NCBI GenBank assembly: GCA_023846275.1
Contig: CM043872.1
Span: 26,526,670 to 26,590,669, forward strand
Source: Vanilla planifolia
Lineage: Eukaryota > Streptophyta > Magnoliopsida > Asparagales > Orchidaceae
DNA: 64,000 nt
Direction: 5' to 3'
Made by a program: the position numbers and the translations under genes. Shown piece after piece: positions 1 through 14,000 of the stretch. Each line of letters starts with the position of its first letter. Position 1 is the first letter of the stretch. Below the pieces are notes generated by a model. It searched no databases, had not been told where the DNA came from, and saw only the letters and a list, made by a program, of their open reading frames with translations.

Positions 1-18
1 AACTTGTGTTCAGTATCT

Positions 19-3000
19 CTAGAGTTGAATCTTACCAGCCAAATACCAGGAATGCATTGCAAGGCTACCAAAGGACAATATGTTGGCAAGGGAAGATAGG
101 CCATGTATCATCCCAAACTTCTTATTCATGGAAGCAAGTTTTGGGTTGGCCTTGGCCACTTCCATATTCTTTGACCAGCCGACCTCATCACCGATGCTCA
201 AGTCTCGTTCGACCTTATGCCTCTTCTTCATCATCTGTGAACAAATTTGGAAGATGAGACGGTGGTGAAGGTTAAGTTAAATCTCTAGTGTTGAAGTTGA
301 TAAGGATTGAGGTAATTAACAGGGGGATAGGTCTGTGCCCTCTAGGACAAGTGACCAAAAGATTAAAACATAGGGATCTCTTGGTTCACCGCCTAAAAAG
401 AGGAAGAGCTTAAATATGAGATCTCTCCACAATTACTTCAAAGAATTTCTAGTGAAAATTCTTCATGTACTCTACAAAGTTCTTTTCTTCTTCCTTGTGT
501 TTGGTGACGTTTCCATATGTAGTCAAACAAACACTTTCATAGTAGAGAGAGATGGGCATCTATCGGTAATTGTGAGATATTCTCTGTTTGGAATTCAACA
601 TCCAAGAATCCCAACAACTAGTACTCAAGCATAAGGCCTCGATAAATTGCTATGCCACAAAAGAATAAGGGGAGGTTGATGGTGAGAAAAAAATTATGAA
701 ATCAAAGAAGAGGATTTTGGGTTTTGGAAATTACAAACTAATTAGTTATTCTCAACAAGTGTCTGGAGCTAACCAAGCAAGGAGAATGAGGTTTCCCAAA
801 CCAAAAAACACTACAAGTACAATTCACCTTCGCACGAGATGTAGCACTGAAAGAAGCCAACTAGAAGACAACATGTATCGATAGTTTACACAGAAGATCA
901 CTAAAGGGGTTTTAATCACCAATGCTATGAATGAGTTTCGATATTACTACTTTAAGAGTTCAGTGGGCATCAATTAAGATGATGAGACTGAAAGCTCTCA
1001 GCCTTTTGTTTCAAACTACCTGAGAATTGCAGTGCAAACATTAATGTTTTATTAAGTATATTGCACTTTGACAATGTCTGGAGGAAGAGCAGGCCATGAC
1101 GTTCGGGTGAACACATTCGCTGGGACTATGAGAACAAATTCACTTGAAGTAAACCAAAAATAAGAAGATAAATTACACAAAAGGATCACAAGTTCGTAAA
1201 ACACAAAGATAGAGAGATTTATCCTTAATGTTTGCATGCCTTTTGAATTCTAGATTTGAACTTGGTCGAATCTTTTCCCTCCTTCATATCAGGGGCTTTG
1301 TTAATATCTATCTTAAGGATTATGATCCTCTGGAGATCCAGAGAAAGGTACGATGCAAGTCAAAATATTGAGCAAAACTAGATGAAAGTTGTATGATGTT
1401 CGAAATATAGTTGGTTTGAAGAAAAATCTCTCATTGATCAGTTGTAAAACATGGGTCACTACACCACATTTAACGGCCACATATGGAGGAAATTTGAAAG
1501 TGCCATGGTCATAACTTAGAGTACAAAGTTCTATGCACGGTGGACAACCAAAAAAATTAAAACATTAATGCTAAGTTCTGATGTCAATCCAAAATTGAGG
1601 AATCATCGAGTTGGCCTCATTAGAGAGAAAGGAATGTACATTATGGCATCAACTGATTTTTCCCTAACCTGAAGTGTAGCAACATCAATTTGTGTTAGAA
1701 TTTCATACTGAACAAGCATAAATGAATCAATTTCTTGAGGACAGTTTAGGAACTCAACTTGGAAAGGCTCGCCCTAGTTCACATAGATGTATAAGGCCTA
1801 GACCCAATACAAACAGACGAAGGATCAATATACTCCAAGTGAAGCACAAGAATCAAAATCGAACATAGGTGCTATGTATATTAAGAAAAAATGTAAGGAC
1901 CACCAAGTTAATCACAGAAACAAGACGACCAAGAATTTTCTGAATAGACGTGCTAAATTATTTGAGTGATATAGAACCTCGTGTACTCTTGAACTTCAAA
2001 TTATTCAAAGGGAGAGGAATGGTTGACACGCCAAAGAGGTTTTGGATGTATATCATGCTTATCGTCTTAAAACATGGAACAACCTTGATGCTGATGTTGT
2101 TAAGCGCCACCTCATTTGAATAAGCAATAGAACTAATAATGTTCTATATATTTTATGATGTAGATATCACGAGAAACAGTGATTCAAACTCTTTATGAAA
2201 AGATTAACAATAAGAATCAATCCTCTGTGGAGGCAGAAAAGGAACAAACTAAAGTAGAGATAGAGATGGACATGACCTTGAAGGACATTCAAGTTCGTAG
2301 TGAATTGGTCATTCAAAACAGGATCGTAGAAATTGACAAAGATTCAAGCAGGAAAAAGACCATAACAGAACAAGTGAATGCATAGGCTAAAGAATAAAGT
2401 AAATAGTAGTTAAAGGTAAAATGAAAGATCAATAAATAAGGTTTACAACAAAAGAAAGGTATCGACAAAACAAAGATATTCTAATATGTCATAAAACCAA
2501 CATTCAATTCTTATTAAGCACATAAATAGCTGAAAATCTGCATCTAAAACAACTTGATACAACAATTCATTTCCTTGAGACTTTGAGGAGGTTACTTACA
2601 GGACCAGCCAAAAGGCTTTTGGATTACTGAAAAATTATGTGGTATGCAAATTGAAGAAAATCTACAGCTTCAAGAAAACTTCAAGGTCATTATATATATG
2701 ATTTGTTAGATTCATGTGTGAAAGCAAATGTAAGAGATATGAGATGGGCCATTGCAGCTGTCGCTACGAGTTTATGAACACTAGTTATATCATCTTGTTG
2801 TTGAAAGTGGATGACATACCACTTGCACAGCCAAGCACGGGGGAGATCTACAAACTAAAGGAACAACTCACGAGAGAATTTGCAAAAAATGATCAAAGTC
2901 TTGGACATTACATTCTTGGGATAAGGATATCAATAGATGAATTTGTGGGAACTCTTAAGTAATCGCAATAAAAGTACATCAAGAAAGCACTCGATTGTTT

Positions 3001-6000
3001 TCACGATTAGCATGCTAAGTCCATGATACTACACTCAAAAGTCATTTCTAATTCATTAAAAAGCGATCATTAAATGCTTAGGAGTGTGGGTAAATGTACA
3101 AGGTACCATAGAAATCTTTGGTTGGAAGTTTGATGTATGTCATGATATGCATGAATATTAGATATGTCATGATGTACATCAAGAAGCATTGAATCAATTT
3201 CATGATTAACAAGCCAAGTCCATGATACCACACTCAAAAGTTATTTTAAATTCATTAAACGCCAATCTTTAAATACTTAGGAGTGGGGGGATATATACAA
3301 GGTACCACACAGATCTTTGGTTGGAAGTTTGATGTATGTCATGATATGCATGAGATAAATATCACATATGAAGTGAGAATCAGTAGTTGTTACATGACAA
3401 ACTTGAGAATCTTATTAGTGACATCCAAGATGCATGGAAAGAGCATCAGACATGATCCTTTGCTTAATGAGAAACATTATTCTACAGGGATATGTTTATT
3501 ACAACTAAAGATGAGAAGATGGTTTCAAGGATTCCTTGATTTACAAATAAGTGGAATGGATATGAAATAGATGTTATGATTTCAAAAGTGTATGAATTTA
3601 TTTTAAAACAAGTTTCAAATCAACTTTTTAGATATTTCTCCTTACCAAATTTAAAAGAACAAAAAAAAAAAAAAAAAAAACTAATAAACACATTTTGCCA
3701 AAACACCTTGTCCTCCCAAAGAAGACTCCTTTTCCAAGAGCTCTTTTTCAAAACTCCTTTCTAAACTAGCAAGGTAAACACAAACAAAACCGATTTCTCT
3801 CTCAACAATAGAAGTCAAGTGAATTTCCATAAAAGAAGGAAAAGATGTTAACTCTTTAAATGAGACTAAGGAGTATGCTTTGATTAGTAAAAAAAATTGG
3901 AAAGCTATTTACTTCATAAAAACTCCTTTAACTCCAAGAAAAAATAAATTCAAATAGTGGCACCTTGTCATTTTTTTGATTGACTACTATTGCATAAAAT
4001 CATTGGCACTCAAAAGCTAATAGATATTTTAATTTATGTAAGTCATCCACAGATAGGGTGTTATCCATGACTCTGTCATGAGGCATCAAATATCTACAAA
4101 TATGGTAGAAGCCATTTAGCATACTAAGGCTATTTAGTACAAGTGAGCAAAGAGAACTTTGGTATCCCATGTGCTCTTCATTACAAGTGAACAGAAGAGA
4201 AAGCCCTGTGAATCTCTTCCTAGATTGGTGGAAAAGAGAGGCGTTGTCAATGCAAAGAGAGCTTGTATGTGAGAGAACTCTTTTTGTGATCTCTTGATAT
4301 TATGTTTGGCAAAAAAAAATCCCACATAGCCATGGTCTTTCCCAAATAGTGATTTCCAAATAAATCTGTGATACTTTCTTATACTCACAGTGAGTGTACG
4401 TATCAAAGATAAAAAACAATGGATGTATTTGGGTAATTGTGATAAATTGTCTCTTCTTTGGACACCAACATTTATTACATCAACATTATTTTGTTAAGGA
4501 GGCTAATTATGGACATGCATTCCTTTGATTCCTACTCAAAAGATTCTACGTGAAAATTGAAAAGCAGATGCAATTGTGCCTAGGTGAGACAATTTCCAAT
4601 TTCTCTTTAATTTACTCCATCTTGTACTCATAATAGAATCAATTGTTTGAAGAAGGGACAACTGAAGCATATAAAAATCATTTAAGGCAACAATTCTAAG
4701 AACCAATTTACTTCATTTTGTACTCATATTAGAATGAATTGTTTGAAGGAGGGACAGCTGAAACATATAAAAATCATTGATGGAAGCAGTTCTAAGAACC
4801 AAGTATTACATGAAATCAAAGGAAGGGTGCAAACAGAGAAAATCATTGTTTTTAGAGATGTAGATAACTTGGTGCACTTATCTTTCAGTACGATTTAGTT
4901 AAGGATGAGATTCCAGGAAAATAAATTAGAATAAAGGAAACAGAAACATAACTGAAAAAAACAAATAAAATTGAGGTCATGAAATAACATATCCTTAGAC
5001 TATCAACATATGCACTATATAAAATATCCATAACCATACCAAGAAAATTGTAAGATAATAGAAAACAAAGAACACCTACATTTACATTGCCACACATTAA
5101 TCATGCCAAATACATGAAATGTCTAGGTTGTTGATTGCAAGAAGTACGGTTGCAATCACAGCATTGCCAATAATGACACTACTGAAGTACCAATCAGGTT
5201 TACCTATGGCAACATTGCTACTTACATACTAGGTTAAGTCAGAGAAACCAGAGAAAAGTAATGCCGCACTATTATTACCAAAATGCAAAAGCCACCACAC
5301 CCATCCCTCAAGCCAATCAATAAACTTGATGAAATCATAAGATTGGATTAGGCTGCACTTTATCACATAGATGATTGCAAGTGAAACAAAGAAGAGCAGA
5401 ATGATTACAGCAAGAACCACCTAAAAAAACAAGTATCATAAATAAGCATTTATATATAAACAAAGGCTTGATTTTAGGTGATTTTACCCTGTAATACTTT
5501 CCTATAAAAGCATACGAAAATTATATTAGTTAATGTGTCAATAAGAGGACTAGTAGTTTGCATGCACCAAGTAGCAATACGCTTGTAGTACAAGTCATTA
5601 ACATCAAAATGTGTCATTTACATCATTTGACATAATAATAATAATAGCAACAAAGCATTAACAAATTAAGTTTATCTTTTAAGGAAGCTTTAAAATGCCT
5701 AAATAGTGAATATTATGTTGAACTAAACATCAGATGTAATAGTTCTGATTTTTCATTCATAATTTAAATCGCAACTAGAAAGCAGGTATACTAGTTCAGG
5801 GTTCTTCATTCAAAATTTAAATTGCAACAGATCAAAATATCTTCCAAATCATGAGAAACTTATTGATTGTTGAATAAGAAGCAAAATTGTAGAGAAGCCT
5901 GCCTGCAAATGATTGACATGGGCTGTGAACATGTGAATCTTAGAAAGAAAGATGTATACATACAATAGGGAAAGTGCATGGGAAGTCATCGTTTGAAGCA

Positions 6001-7221
6001 ATGGTCAGAAACAGCATTTCCGGTGGTAATGAGCACAGATTACGTTTTTAAAATACAACTGCTCTTTCAAAAGGAAAAAAAATTGCAGCTTCCTTCTCCC
6101 AACCAATACTAACAAAAATCAACCAAACATCCCAAAAAAAATATGGAAAAACACAGAAGTAGGGAGAAGGTAGGGTTCAAATGAGCCAGGAATACACAAA
6201 CAATAAAATAGCTTTCTCCCATGGAACCAATGCATGCAAGGTGGACAGTTTATCTATCTATCCAACCAACATAAGCTCAATTCTATCAGACACCATCATC
6301 AGTAGAAATTCTGTTAACCACTCAAGCAAACGGCTAGAAGTAAGAAAACTAATATGCATAATATGTCATTCGATTCTTCACACTAACCTTCAGTTGGAAC
6401 AACTGAACTGTACTCCTAACGAGCATATATACAAACAATACTCAGAGAGCGAGAGAGAGAGAAACCCTTCGAGATTAGTATAAAAGTCGTGAACATAAAG
6501 GTAATTTTGCAACTAACTCAACCGATCAGTTATCAGTCTAAATCCAAGGTTTCAATGAAAATTACGAGATTCTTTTTGGAACTATACTTACAGGTTCCTT
6601 GCAGAGAAGAACAATAAGTATTTACAGCAAAGAACAAGATGAAATTGATAGAAACTCACCTCAATTGTCATGGGTGAAAACACCAACAAGTTAGAAAGGT
6701 TGAAACCAAGAGCAGAGAGAAGGAATCCAAGCTGGTATCGCTCCAGAGAAGATGAAGACTGCCATGGGTGTATGTATGCAAACGCAGCTACCGAAGCAGC
6801 AGCCGTCACCGAAACTAATGTGAAAAAAGCTGGGAACATCTTGCTCTGCAGGTTCCCAAACTGATGCCTTGGCAAATTCCTTCGTTCATTTCATCCAAAT
6901 TAACATTAGGGATGCAATAAATTGGCGGTGCGCCCGCACAAATGAAGGGTTTTACAAATTAAAACCACAAAAGAAAAAAAAAAACACATGAGAAATTTTC
7001 CAGGCGAACAAAGAAAGATACTTAAACATGATGATGCCCCCAATGAATGTCACCCAGAGAGCAGTCCCGAAAGAGGTCGCGAAACAGAGAAGATGACAAA
7101 GCTTTGCAAAGGAAACGGCAAGCGCAGGGGAGTCCTCCGTCGATCCGAAGACGTCGGGGGCGAAGATGACGCCGACCGCCAAGAACGCCACTGCCGTCAG
7201 GAACCGTGTCGACCAAGCCAT
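19..7221 (-). CDS. TMEM205-like (DUF4149) membrane protein, 3 exons
   Basis: The coding exons are 7022-7221, 6660-6879 and 19-234 (join, minus strand), giving 211 aa and a TAG stop. All splice sites are GT-AG: exon 1 ends in phase 2 (TTTAA|GTATC), exon 2 ends in phase 0 (GAG|GTGAGT), and exon 3 starts after CACAG. The start is the ATG at 7221; a TTG just upstream is not needed. The protein begins MAWSTRFLTAVAFL and has about five hydrophobic stretches, near residues 4-25, 38-64, 82-105, 114-136 and 182-206. The motifs GGIIMFKNLPRHQFGNLQSK and MNKKFGMIHGLSSLA are typical of the plant TMEM205-like family, sometimes labelled LEA family in plants (compare Arabidopsis At3g62580, about 213 aa). The length fits a complete protein. 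The molecular function is not established; a multi-pass membrane protein is expected. The odd feature is the 6425-nt intron 2, which is loaded with transposon debris. Assignment to the family is firm. Confidence 0.9.
1760..3570 (+). mobile_element. Degenerate Ty1-copia retrotransposon fragment
   Basis: Broken plus-strand frames translate to copia pol signatures in the expected order. Near 1780-1830 there is an integrase-like VHIDV...GP stretch. At 2160-2390 there is a charged linker like that between integrase and reverse transcriptase (EKINNKNQSSVEAEKEQ). At 2714-2962 lies a reverse transcriptase block, YIILLLKVDDIPLAQPSTGE then LKEQLTREFAKNDQ and ILGIRI. The usual YVDD appears as KVDD, consistent with decay. 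Downstream, 2965-3360 resembles the KYI..VL..F...VGSLMY segment before RNase H. Multiple stops and frameshifts show it is dead. No LTRs were recognised, so the ends are approximate. Confidence 0.65.
2975..3353 (+). repeat. Tandem duplication, period about 200 bp, inside the copia fragment
   Basis: The block starting TACATCAAGAAAGCA at 2975 recurs as TACATCAAGAAGCATTGAAT at 3175. Both copies continue through AGTCCATGATAC, CACTCAAAAGT and GTATGTCATGATATGCATGA. The copies have diverged visibly, so the duplication is old. Confidence 0.75.
4611..4802 (+). repeat. 96-bp tandem duplication
   Basis: Two adjacent copies (4611-4706 and 4707-4802) share TGTACTCATA, AATTGTTTGAAG, CATATAAAAATCATT and TTCTAAGAACCAA, with scattered substitutions. 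Noncoding, within intron 2. Confidence 0.8.
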
Positions 7222-7433
7222 CAAAGCAAGAATACCACCAAGGTTTTACTTTCCAAGGAGAGAACAACAATAAAATGCGCAGAGAAAAGCCCGAACAGCT
7301 CGACCGACATCCCGCAGATTCCCAATGTGAGACAATTAATGATTTTGTCGAAGTGGCCACGGCCTCGATATGGGCCGGACCTGCGGTTCGGACCAGTAAC
7401 CGAATAAACGGTTACGATTATTTGTAGATTATA

Positions 7434-7440
7434 CTTTATA
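7434..7440 (-). promoter_or_regulatory. Possible TATA box for the TMEM205-like gene
   Basis: The minus strand reads TATAAAG about 213 nt upstream of the ATG at 7221. A 7-bp inverted repeat (GTAACCG / CGGTTAC, loop of 6) lies between it and the gene at 7396-7415. Assignment rests on position and motif only. Confidence 0.3.
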
Positions 7441-8034
7441 CAAAGTAAAAAACATGATATAAAAATATGTATTAATAATTTCGTTTTTTATTCTTCAGAT
7501 GCCGAATCGGGTCCGCCGTAAGCGTTCTTAAAAATCTTTGAATTTTATTTTTAATTAATCTTCATTTCATTAAATAAGATAATCTATAAATTCATAAATT
7601 GAAATTACTTTTACATAAAATAAATAAAAAAATAAAATTACATTTTGAAAAATACAAATACATCAAGAATAGAACCTCTTCATAATATTTAAATAATTAA
7701 AAAAAATAACATATGTAGATATATAAAACTTGAATTGAAATCAAAGTGCTTAAAAAGATTACAAAAAGGAAATATAAAAAAAATACAAACACAAGAAACT
7801 TTCGTTGCTTGACCCAATTCACCTTGAAGCAGTTGCAAGATTGAAATCTAATCCAATGGGAATCATAAACAATCTGGCTCAATGGCTGCCTCATTTACTT
7901 AATATATAAGAAACAATGATGGTCTTCCGTAAAGAAGAACAATGGAAGGAACCCTTTGTATGTGAAGAATTGGCTGCTCTTAATAACTATGCAAGAACTC
8001 ATCTAATTTGCCTTGCAACAATGGCTAAGCAGCA
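7441..8034. other. Intergenic spacer, TMEM205-like promoter side to Lon 3' end
   Basis: AT-rich sequence between the 5' end of the TMEM205-like gene and the stop codon of the Lon gene. It should hold the Lon 3' UTR near 7900-8034. I see no additional gene or repeat. Confidence 0.6.
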
Positions 8035-11000
8035 TCAGGATTGGGAGTGACCATTGCTTCCAAAAGCCAGTTCATAAATCTGTGAATAATCATCAACAAA
8101 GTAGACATCGAGCCCCTCTTTGACATTGTCCGCGAGTTCATCGAAGTCCCTTCGATTCGCTGCAGGGAATATGATGGTCTTCACCTCGCTCCTCCTCGCA
8201 GCTATCGTCTTCTCCTTCACCTAAAACATTACATGGTAGAATTTTTATGGCATTAGTACAAATGAGTCTTTACTCATTCAACTTAGCAATGGTCATGCAA
8301 ACAACATAAAATCGAAACATACACCACCGATCGGTAGTATTCGTCCTGTCAATGTGACTTCACCCGTCATTGCAAGATCCTTTCTCACGAGCCTTTTGGT
8401 CGCGAGGGACAACAATGATGTGATCATGGTGCACCCAGCACTCGGACCATCCTTAGGCGTCGCACCCGCAGGAACATGCAAATGTAGCTTGGAGTTTGCA
8501 AAGAATGTGTTTTCTGGGTCTTTCTCTAGCAAAATAGCCCTTGAAACTGTGTGAGCAATCTGAGCACTCTCCTTCATGACATCTCCAAGCTGACCAGTAA
8601 GGTGAAGGGCCCCTTTGCCTTCTCCTTGCTCAACTAGTATTGTCTCAACATATAGAGTTGATCCACCCAAAGCAGTCCACGCCAGGCCCATAACAACCCC
8701 TATAGGAGTTTGATCATATATTTTCTCTGCATGGAAAACTGGCTTACCCACATAATCAACCAAATTTGAAACATCAATCACAACTTTGTCCATCGTTGTA
8801 TCAGAAGTAGGTTCCTTTTCTTTGTTAGTCCCTTCAATGGCCTGTCAAAAGACAATTAAATCAATTTGGTTAACATATCTCAAACTTTTATTGAGGGGCA
8901 TATTATCTTCTACCTTCCCAACCTCAGACTGTTCATCTGGTTCTTCAGGGTTTTCTATACTTGAGGTTTCTGCAGCATCTGTAGCTTGTTGGGTTGTTAC
9001 ATCACCATCTGAATTTTCCTCATAGTTTTGAGAATCACCAACAACTTCAACTGATTCTGTTTTAGATAGTTTGCTTGATTCTTTAATTTGAGGTTGAATG
9101 CTTGCAGTGGAAGAGGGTTCATTGAAAACCCCTTTGCGAACAAGTTGAAGAGCAATCTGTATTTGTCTAGCCACGAGTTAGAGAACAAGAGCCATTGATG
9201 TACTCTATTTTCTTACATCGCAGGAGTAGATGTTAATTATACTCTAGATACCCACTGGCTCTCAAGTAGAGAATTGAACAAGCTTAAAACATATGTCAAG
9301 TGCGAAATATTTTGCAAGCTCCTTTAAGAAACATGCAAACCTGACTAGAAAACATCTAACCTCATACACAGGCCAAAGTAGTTAAAATTGATAGGGAGAA
9401 AGAGACATTGATTAATAACAATATTTCTCCAAAATCTAACAATAAAAAAGAAAAAGCAGCATGTTTACTTTCCCATGAATATTACCAACAAACTTTGCTA
9501 CAAATAATGAATTCAGAAATTATTTCCAAAGTTAAAACACAATATAATGGTAAAACTCAATGATTCAAACCTTACGGTAAATCTTCTCGATTTGTTTCTG
9601 AAGATTTCTCACACCAGCCTCTCGGCAATAGTTCTCTATAAGTTCGAGAAGAGCTGAATCTGTCACTTCTACCTGGACATTTAACTCTCATCAGAACTAC
9701 TAGACTAGAAATATAAAAAGGAGAACGCTTCTTCAAAGAAAACACCAAGTGCAAATGCTTGGTGAATTGCATCACCAATACCAAAGGTGATATTTTGCAC
9801 TAGAAGAATGCCATGCCAAGTATGTTTAGCAAGCAATTTGCAAGTGTCTTCATAGGAAACAGAGAAAGATGGTAGCACAGAAAGCCTGGCCTTTCTAGAG
9901 TGTGATGCATGGATACAATGAAAAGCAATGGCATACTTGTTCAGGCTTGATGCCGCAAGCCTCACGAGTTGACTTCTCCAGGTAGTCCCTTGCAATATGC
10001 TTCTTTTCATCAGTAATATAACCAGCAATTGCAATAACCTCCATCCTGTCCAAAAGGGGATTGGGAATCATCTCAATTACATTTGCCGTGCAAACAAACA
10101 GAACCTGCAGTTAAACAAAAGAAACATCTTTTGTTATCTAATGTAGTTTATAGCAGATAAAGCTGCCTACATTCAAATGAAATAAGTTTAATGGCACAGA
10201 TTTGAAGGCCTTGGACTTGGTATATGTAGCATATGTCCATCTTATAAACGCCCAATCAAATGGAAAAGAGCCTTGCCCGTATAATCAAATGTGACTTGGA
10301 CTTGGCAAGCTTGCTTCAAAAGCTAATCCAAGATGGCTAGACAATAGAAAAGTGAATCCAAGAAGCAGCATAGAGAAATTATCCCATTCCCAACATTGCA
10401 AGGTTGGGAGAGGTCATTTAAAAGGCTCAAAGGTCACATCACCTTACTGGTGAAAATTATAATATCATTGATCAGAAAAATGTGCTTATGAATAAGCTAT
10501 CCACCGAAAAAAGGTAAATTTCTTGCAAATATTGTAGGATTCTGATAGAAGAAAATGGTTCAACCATGAGTTACAAGAGACCAAAACTTACTTTAGAGAG
10601 ATCAATTGGAACATCCAAATAGTGGTCAAGGAAGTTTATGTTTTGCTCGGGATCAAGAAGCTCCAACAGAGCACTTGCGGGGTCACCTGCATGCCCTCTT
10701 CCTAACTGCAAGAAAAAAAAATCTACTACAGTTTTAGAAAGTACAAGCCCCTCTGTAGGAACAAGATTTTTTAACTGGTTACCATTTAAACATAAAGGAT
10801 ATGTGAACTATTAAAACAACACCTTATCAATTTCGTCAATTAAAACAAGAGGATTAGCTGTTCCGACGTTTTTTAGGCATTGGACCATTTTTCCTGGCAT
10901 TGCACCAATGTAAGTTCGACGATGGCCCTGGAAACATTGCAGTGAAATTATGAAACCATTTTGGTGGTTTCATAGTTGAATATAACGCAACATAATAAAA

Positions 11001-14000
11001 TCAACACTTAACATAGAAGACATGTACATTACCTTGATTTCAGCAACATCGGCCAAGCCTCCCACTGAAAACCTAAAAAATTTGCGGTTCAAAGAACGTG
11101 CAATTGACTTACCGATACTAGTTTTACCAACTCCAGGAGGTCCAGAAAGACATATAATTTTCCCTGTCCTCATTATGTATAAAACAAATTTGTTATTAAA
11201 ACTAAAAAAATATAAAAATATTTATAAAAAAGTAGACCAAAAATTACAGCAATTTACAATTTTCATGGTATTAGAACATTTTTTTTATTGTGATCAGGCC
11301 ATCACAGTTATCTAGAATGCAAAGGGAAATCGTACTCTGCAATGACCTAATACTCATCCTTGAAACCAAAAGTTCTCAAAGAAATCTTTTCAAATAACTA
11401 TCAATATAAGAAGGGCCATTAAAATTGAAGTTCTACCAAAATATGAATCAAAATTTGGATTGTGTCAACATGGGGACGGAACAAATGAAATAATTTGGTG
11501 GATCAATCTTTTTTTCAAGCAAATCTCAAGCCAGGTCGAGATTGAAAGAGATAAATAATAATAATAAAATATCAACACTTACACACACATATATATAATA
11601 ATAACTACAAACATAGCTTTTAGTGGCTAACACAGTAGCCTTTCATGATATCCTTACTAATAACTCAGATTCACATAGCGCTTGTGATGTGGGTTCGAGG
11701 GTGTAGACAAATCCTCTCTCTATATTCTGCAACTCTCCACTTATCTATTAAATCAATGGATATGTAGACTAGGAGCCCTAGATGTTATGTTGTCATCCAA
11801 CTTTCACTAAATTGCTTTGTCCCATTTCTCTCCTTCACAAGCGTGTCAAAAGGGCATCTCTCCATTTGCTAATGGTCATTGTCTTCTCTTCCTCTTGCTC
11901 CATTTTCTTTGACACATTTGCTCAGGGAAACTCAAATCCTCTACTAGACTCCATTGCTATTTGGTAGATAATGACAAGCACACATGCCAAAAATATAATT
12001 TTTTGGTCTTGTGATGATTCTATGTACTTATGAGCAGTTTTGTTTCTTATTAAATATGTTGTATGCTTGCCACGTCCTTGGCTGATGATGAACATGGGCA
12101 CGTCTAACAATTCTCATAAGCTTTTAGCAGCAAAGTTTTTGAATATATTAACTTTTTTGTTTAGTGTTGTGTGTTTTATGTAGGTTTTTGGTAAAAACAT
12201 GAGATGCTTTGTGTTTTATGCAGGTTTCCTGATAAGAGCTGAAAAATGTACAAAATGATATATGTGTTTTGTAATTTTTCAATATGAAAAATTATGTATG
12301 TTCTTGCCCCTAAATTTTCAATAAGAACAAATGATGTTCGGTGTTTTGTTGATTATTCAATAAGTACATATGCTATGTGTTGTATATCAGCTTTTTGATA
12401 AGAACAATGATGATTGATGTAGCATGTTGATTATTTGATATGAATAGATAACACTATGGTTAACACATTGAATGGCCTTGAATAGCTTGCTGCGACTAAT
12501 ACTAAGGTTACCTAACAGCATGTTTTGTTTTTTTGTGAATGCAATGACAGATCAAATATGTTAACTGTTTAAAGAAACAGAGGAAATTAATATTTTCTGG
12601 GACCAACCTTTCGAATTTTGAACGGATGTTGAGCATAAAAACCTTAATGATGGGCTATAGTGAAATTGTATGTAAGTGATTATTTTTTTTTAAAGTGTGA
12701 CACCTATTAAAGGGAAGAAGACCCATACAGATGTCTAGTTATGTGTAAGAGTAATGCTTATAAGGTATGCTCATATTAAGTACGAGTTCATTTGTAACAC
12801 AACAAGCATAAATTATGAAGATAAACCTTTAGTAGAAGCACATATTACAGCATGGTTATACAACAACAAGGTTTAGCATGGACAAGCAGGCATAGTGCAG
12901 ATGGTGGTCCAAGCGACAGTTGTAACTAATCAGTAGAAAGTGTTATTACGTGAATACATGATAACTATAGGGACAAGTGTAAAGAAAAGAAGTGTTAATT
13001 GAAGAACAAATTAAACAAAGGTGCAATCTTTGTAAACCACCAGTCTCTTCTTCTTTCGTTCCTATGAAGAAACTATGACAGCACCACAAAGAGAATTGTC
13101 ATCCATTGCTAAGAGAAAGTTTTAAGAGGGACTTGTAATCTCCATTTAAATTCTAGTGAAGATCTTCAGAGCGTAGCCATGGGTTTCTCCTGGATTTGAG
13201 GATGTTGCATGTATTTACATTCATTATTACTCTTTTAGCTTTCACTTTTCCATGTATTTTGCTTTATAAAGCATTCGTGTGTCCCAGCATCACATGATTG
13301 CTTACAATGAGTGTTATATTCATGGGTAACCAAGTGTAACAGGTGCATCTAGGAGTATATCTATAATGCAAAGGGAAATCCCCAACTGGTATATATTACA
13401 GCATGATGTTGAGACTCAACATTGTTGGTGCTATTGAAGCAGAGATTAAGAGTTTTGCAAGTCAATCATGTTGAAAGTTGTAAAACTTGTTATTTGCAAA
13501 TAAGAGATGTAAAGCAAAAAAATCAAGATTGATGTTTAAAAGCAAAGATTCTAGCTTTCAAAAGATGCAAATAAAGTATCTCCTCTATCAAAAGAATTTA
13601 TACTAGCCATTGCTTGAACAAATGCCCAAGTCCATTAAGCAAGAAGATTTGGAATGTCATGATTATTAGGCACTAGGAGTGCCTAACAGATCTTGTAGCC
13701 TTCAATGTTGTTAAGAAGACAACAACCAAAGGTTTTGCAGAAAGCATTACGCAAGATGCATGAGAAGCTCATAGCATTAAAACAAGGTTCGTCTTATGCG
13801 GAGATTGTTGAACCTAAAAATGGCAGAGAGAAATCCTATTACTATTCACAAAATGAGTGTAATGAGATAAACACATAACTAATCTTGGTGGAGTTCAAAT
13901 TTGAGGATGAAGTCAATGCATGAATCTTATTATTACTTTGCCGAATGGTTGAAATGCAATTATTATCATTGAAGGACATTTGATACCAAAATTTGAAACT

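Larger units (their letters stand above)
235..6659 (-). other. Intron 2 of the TMEM205-like gene (6.4 kb)
   Basis: This is a single GT-AG intron (donor at 6658-6659, acceptor at 235-236, minus strand). It is AT-rich and contains a degraded Ty1-copia element on the opposite strand (about 1760-3570), a 19-20 base A run near 3661-3680 and a 96-bp tandem duplication (4611-4802). Apart from those I see no gene; short reading frames at 4134-4406, 4885-5097, 5229-5420 and 6181-6483 show no family motif. Confidence 0.8.

Noticed and set aside
6988..7427. Plus-strand frames of 139 and 73 codons across the TMEM205-like exon 1
   Set aside because: They are antisense to exon 1 and show no independent family motif.
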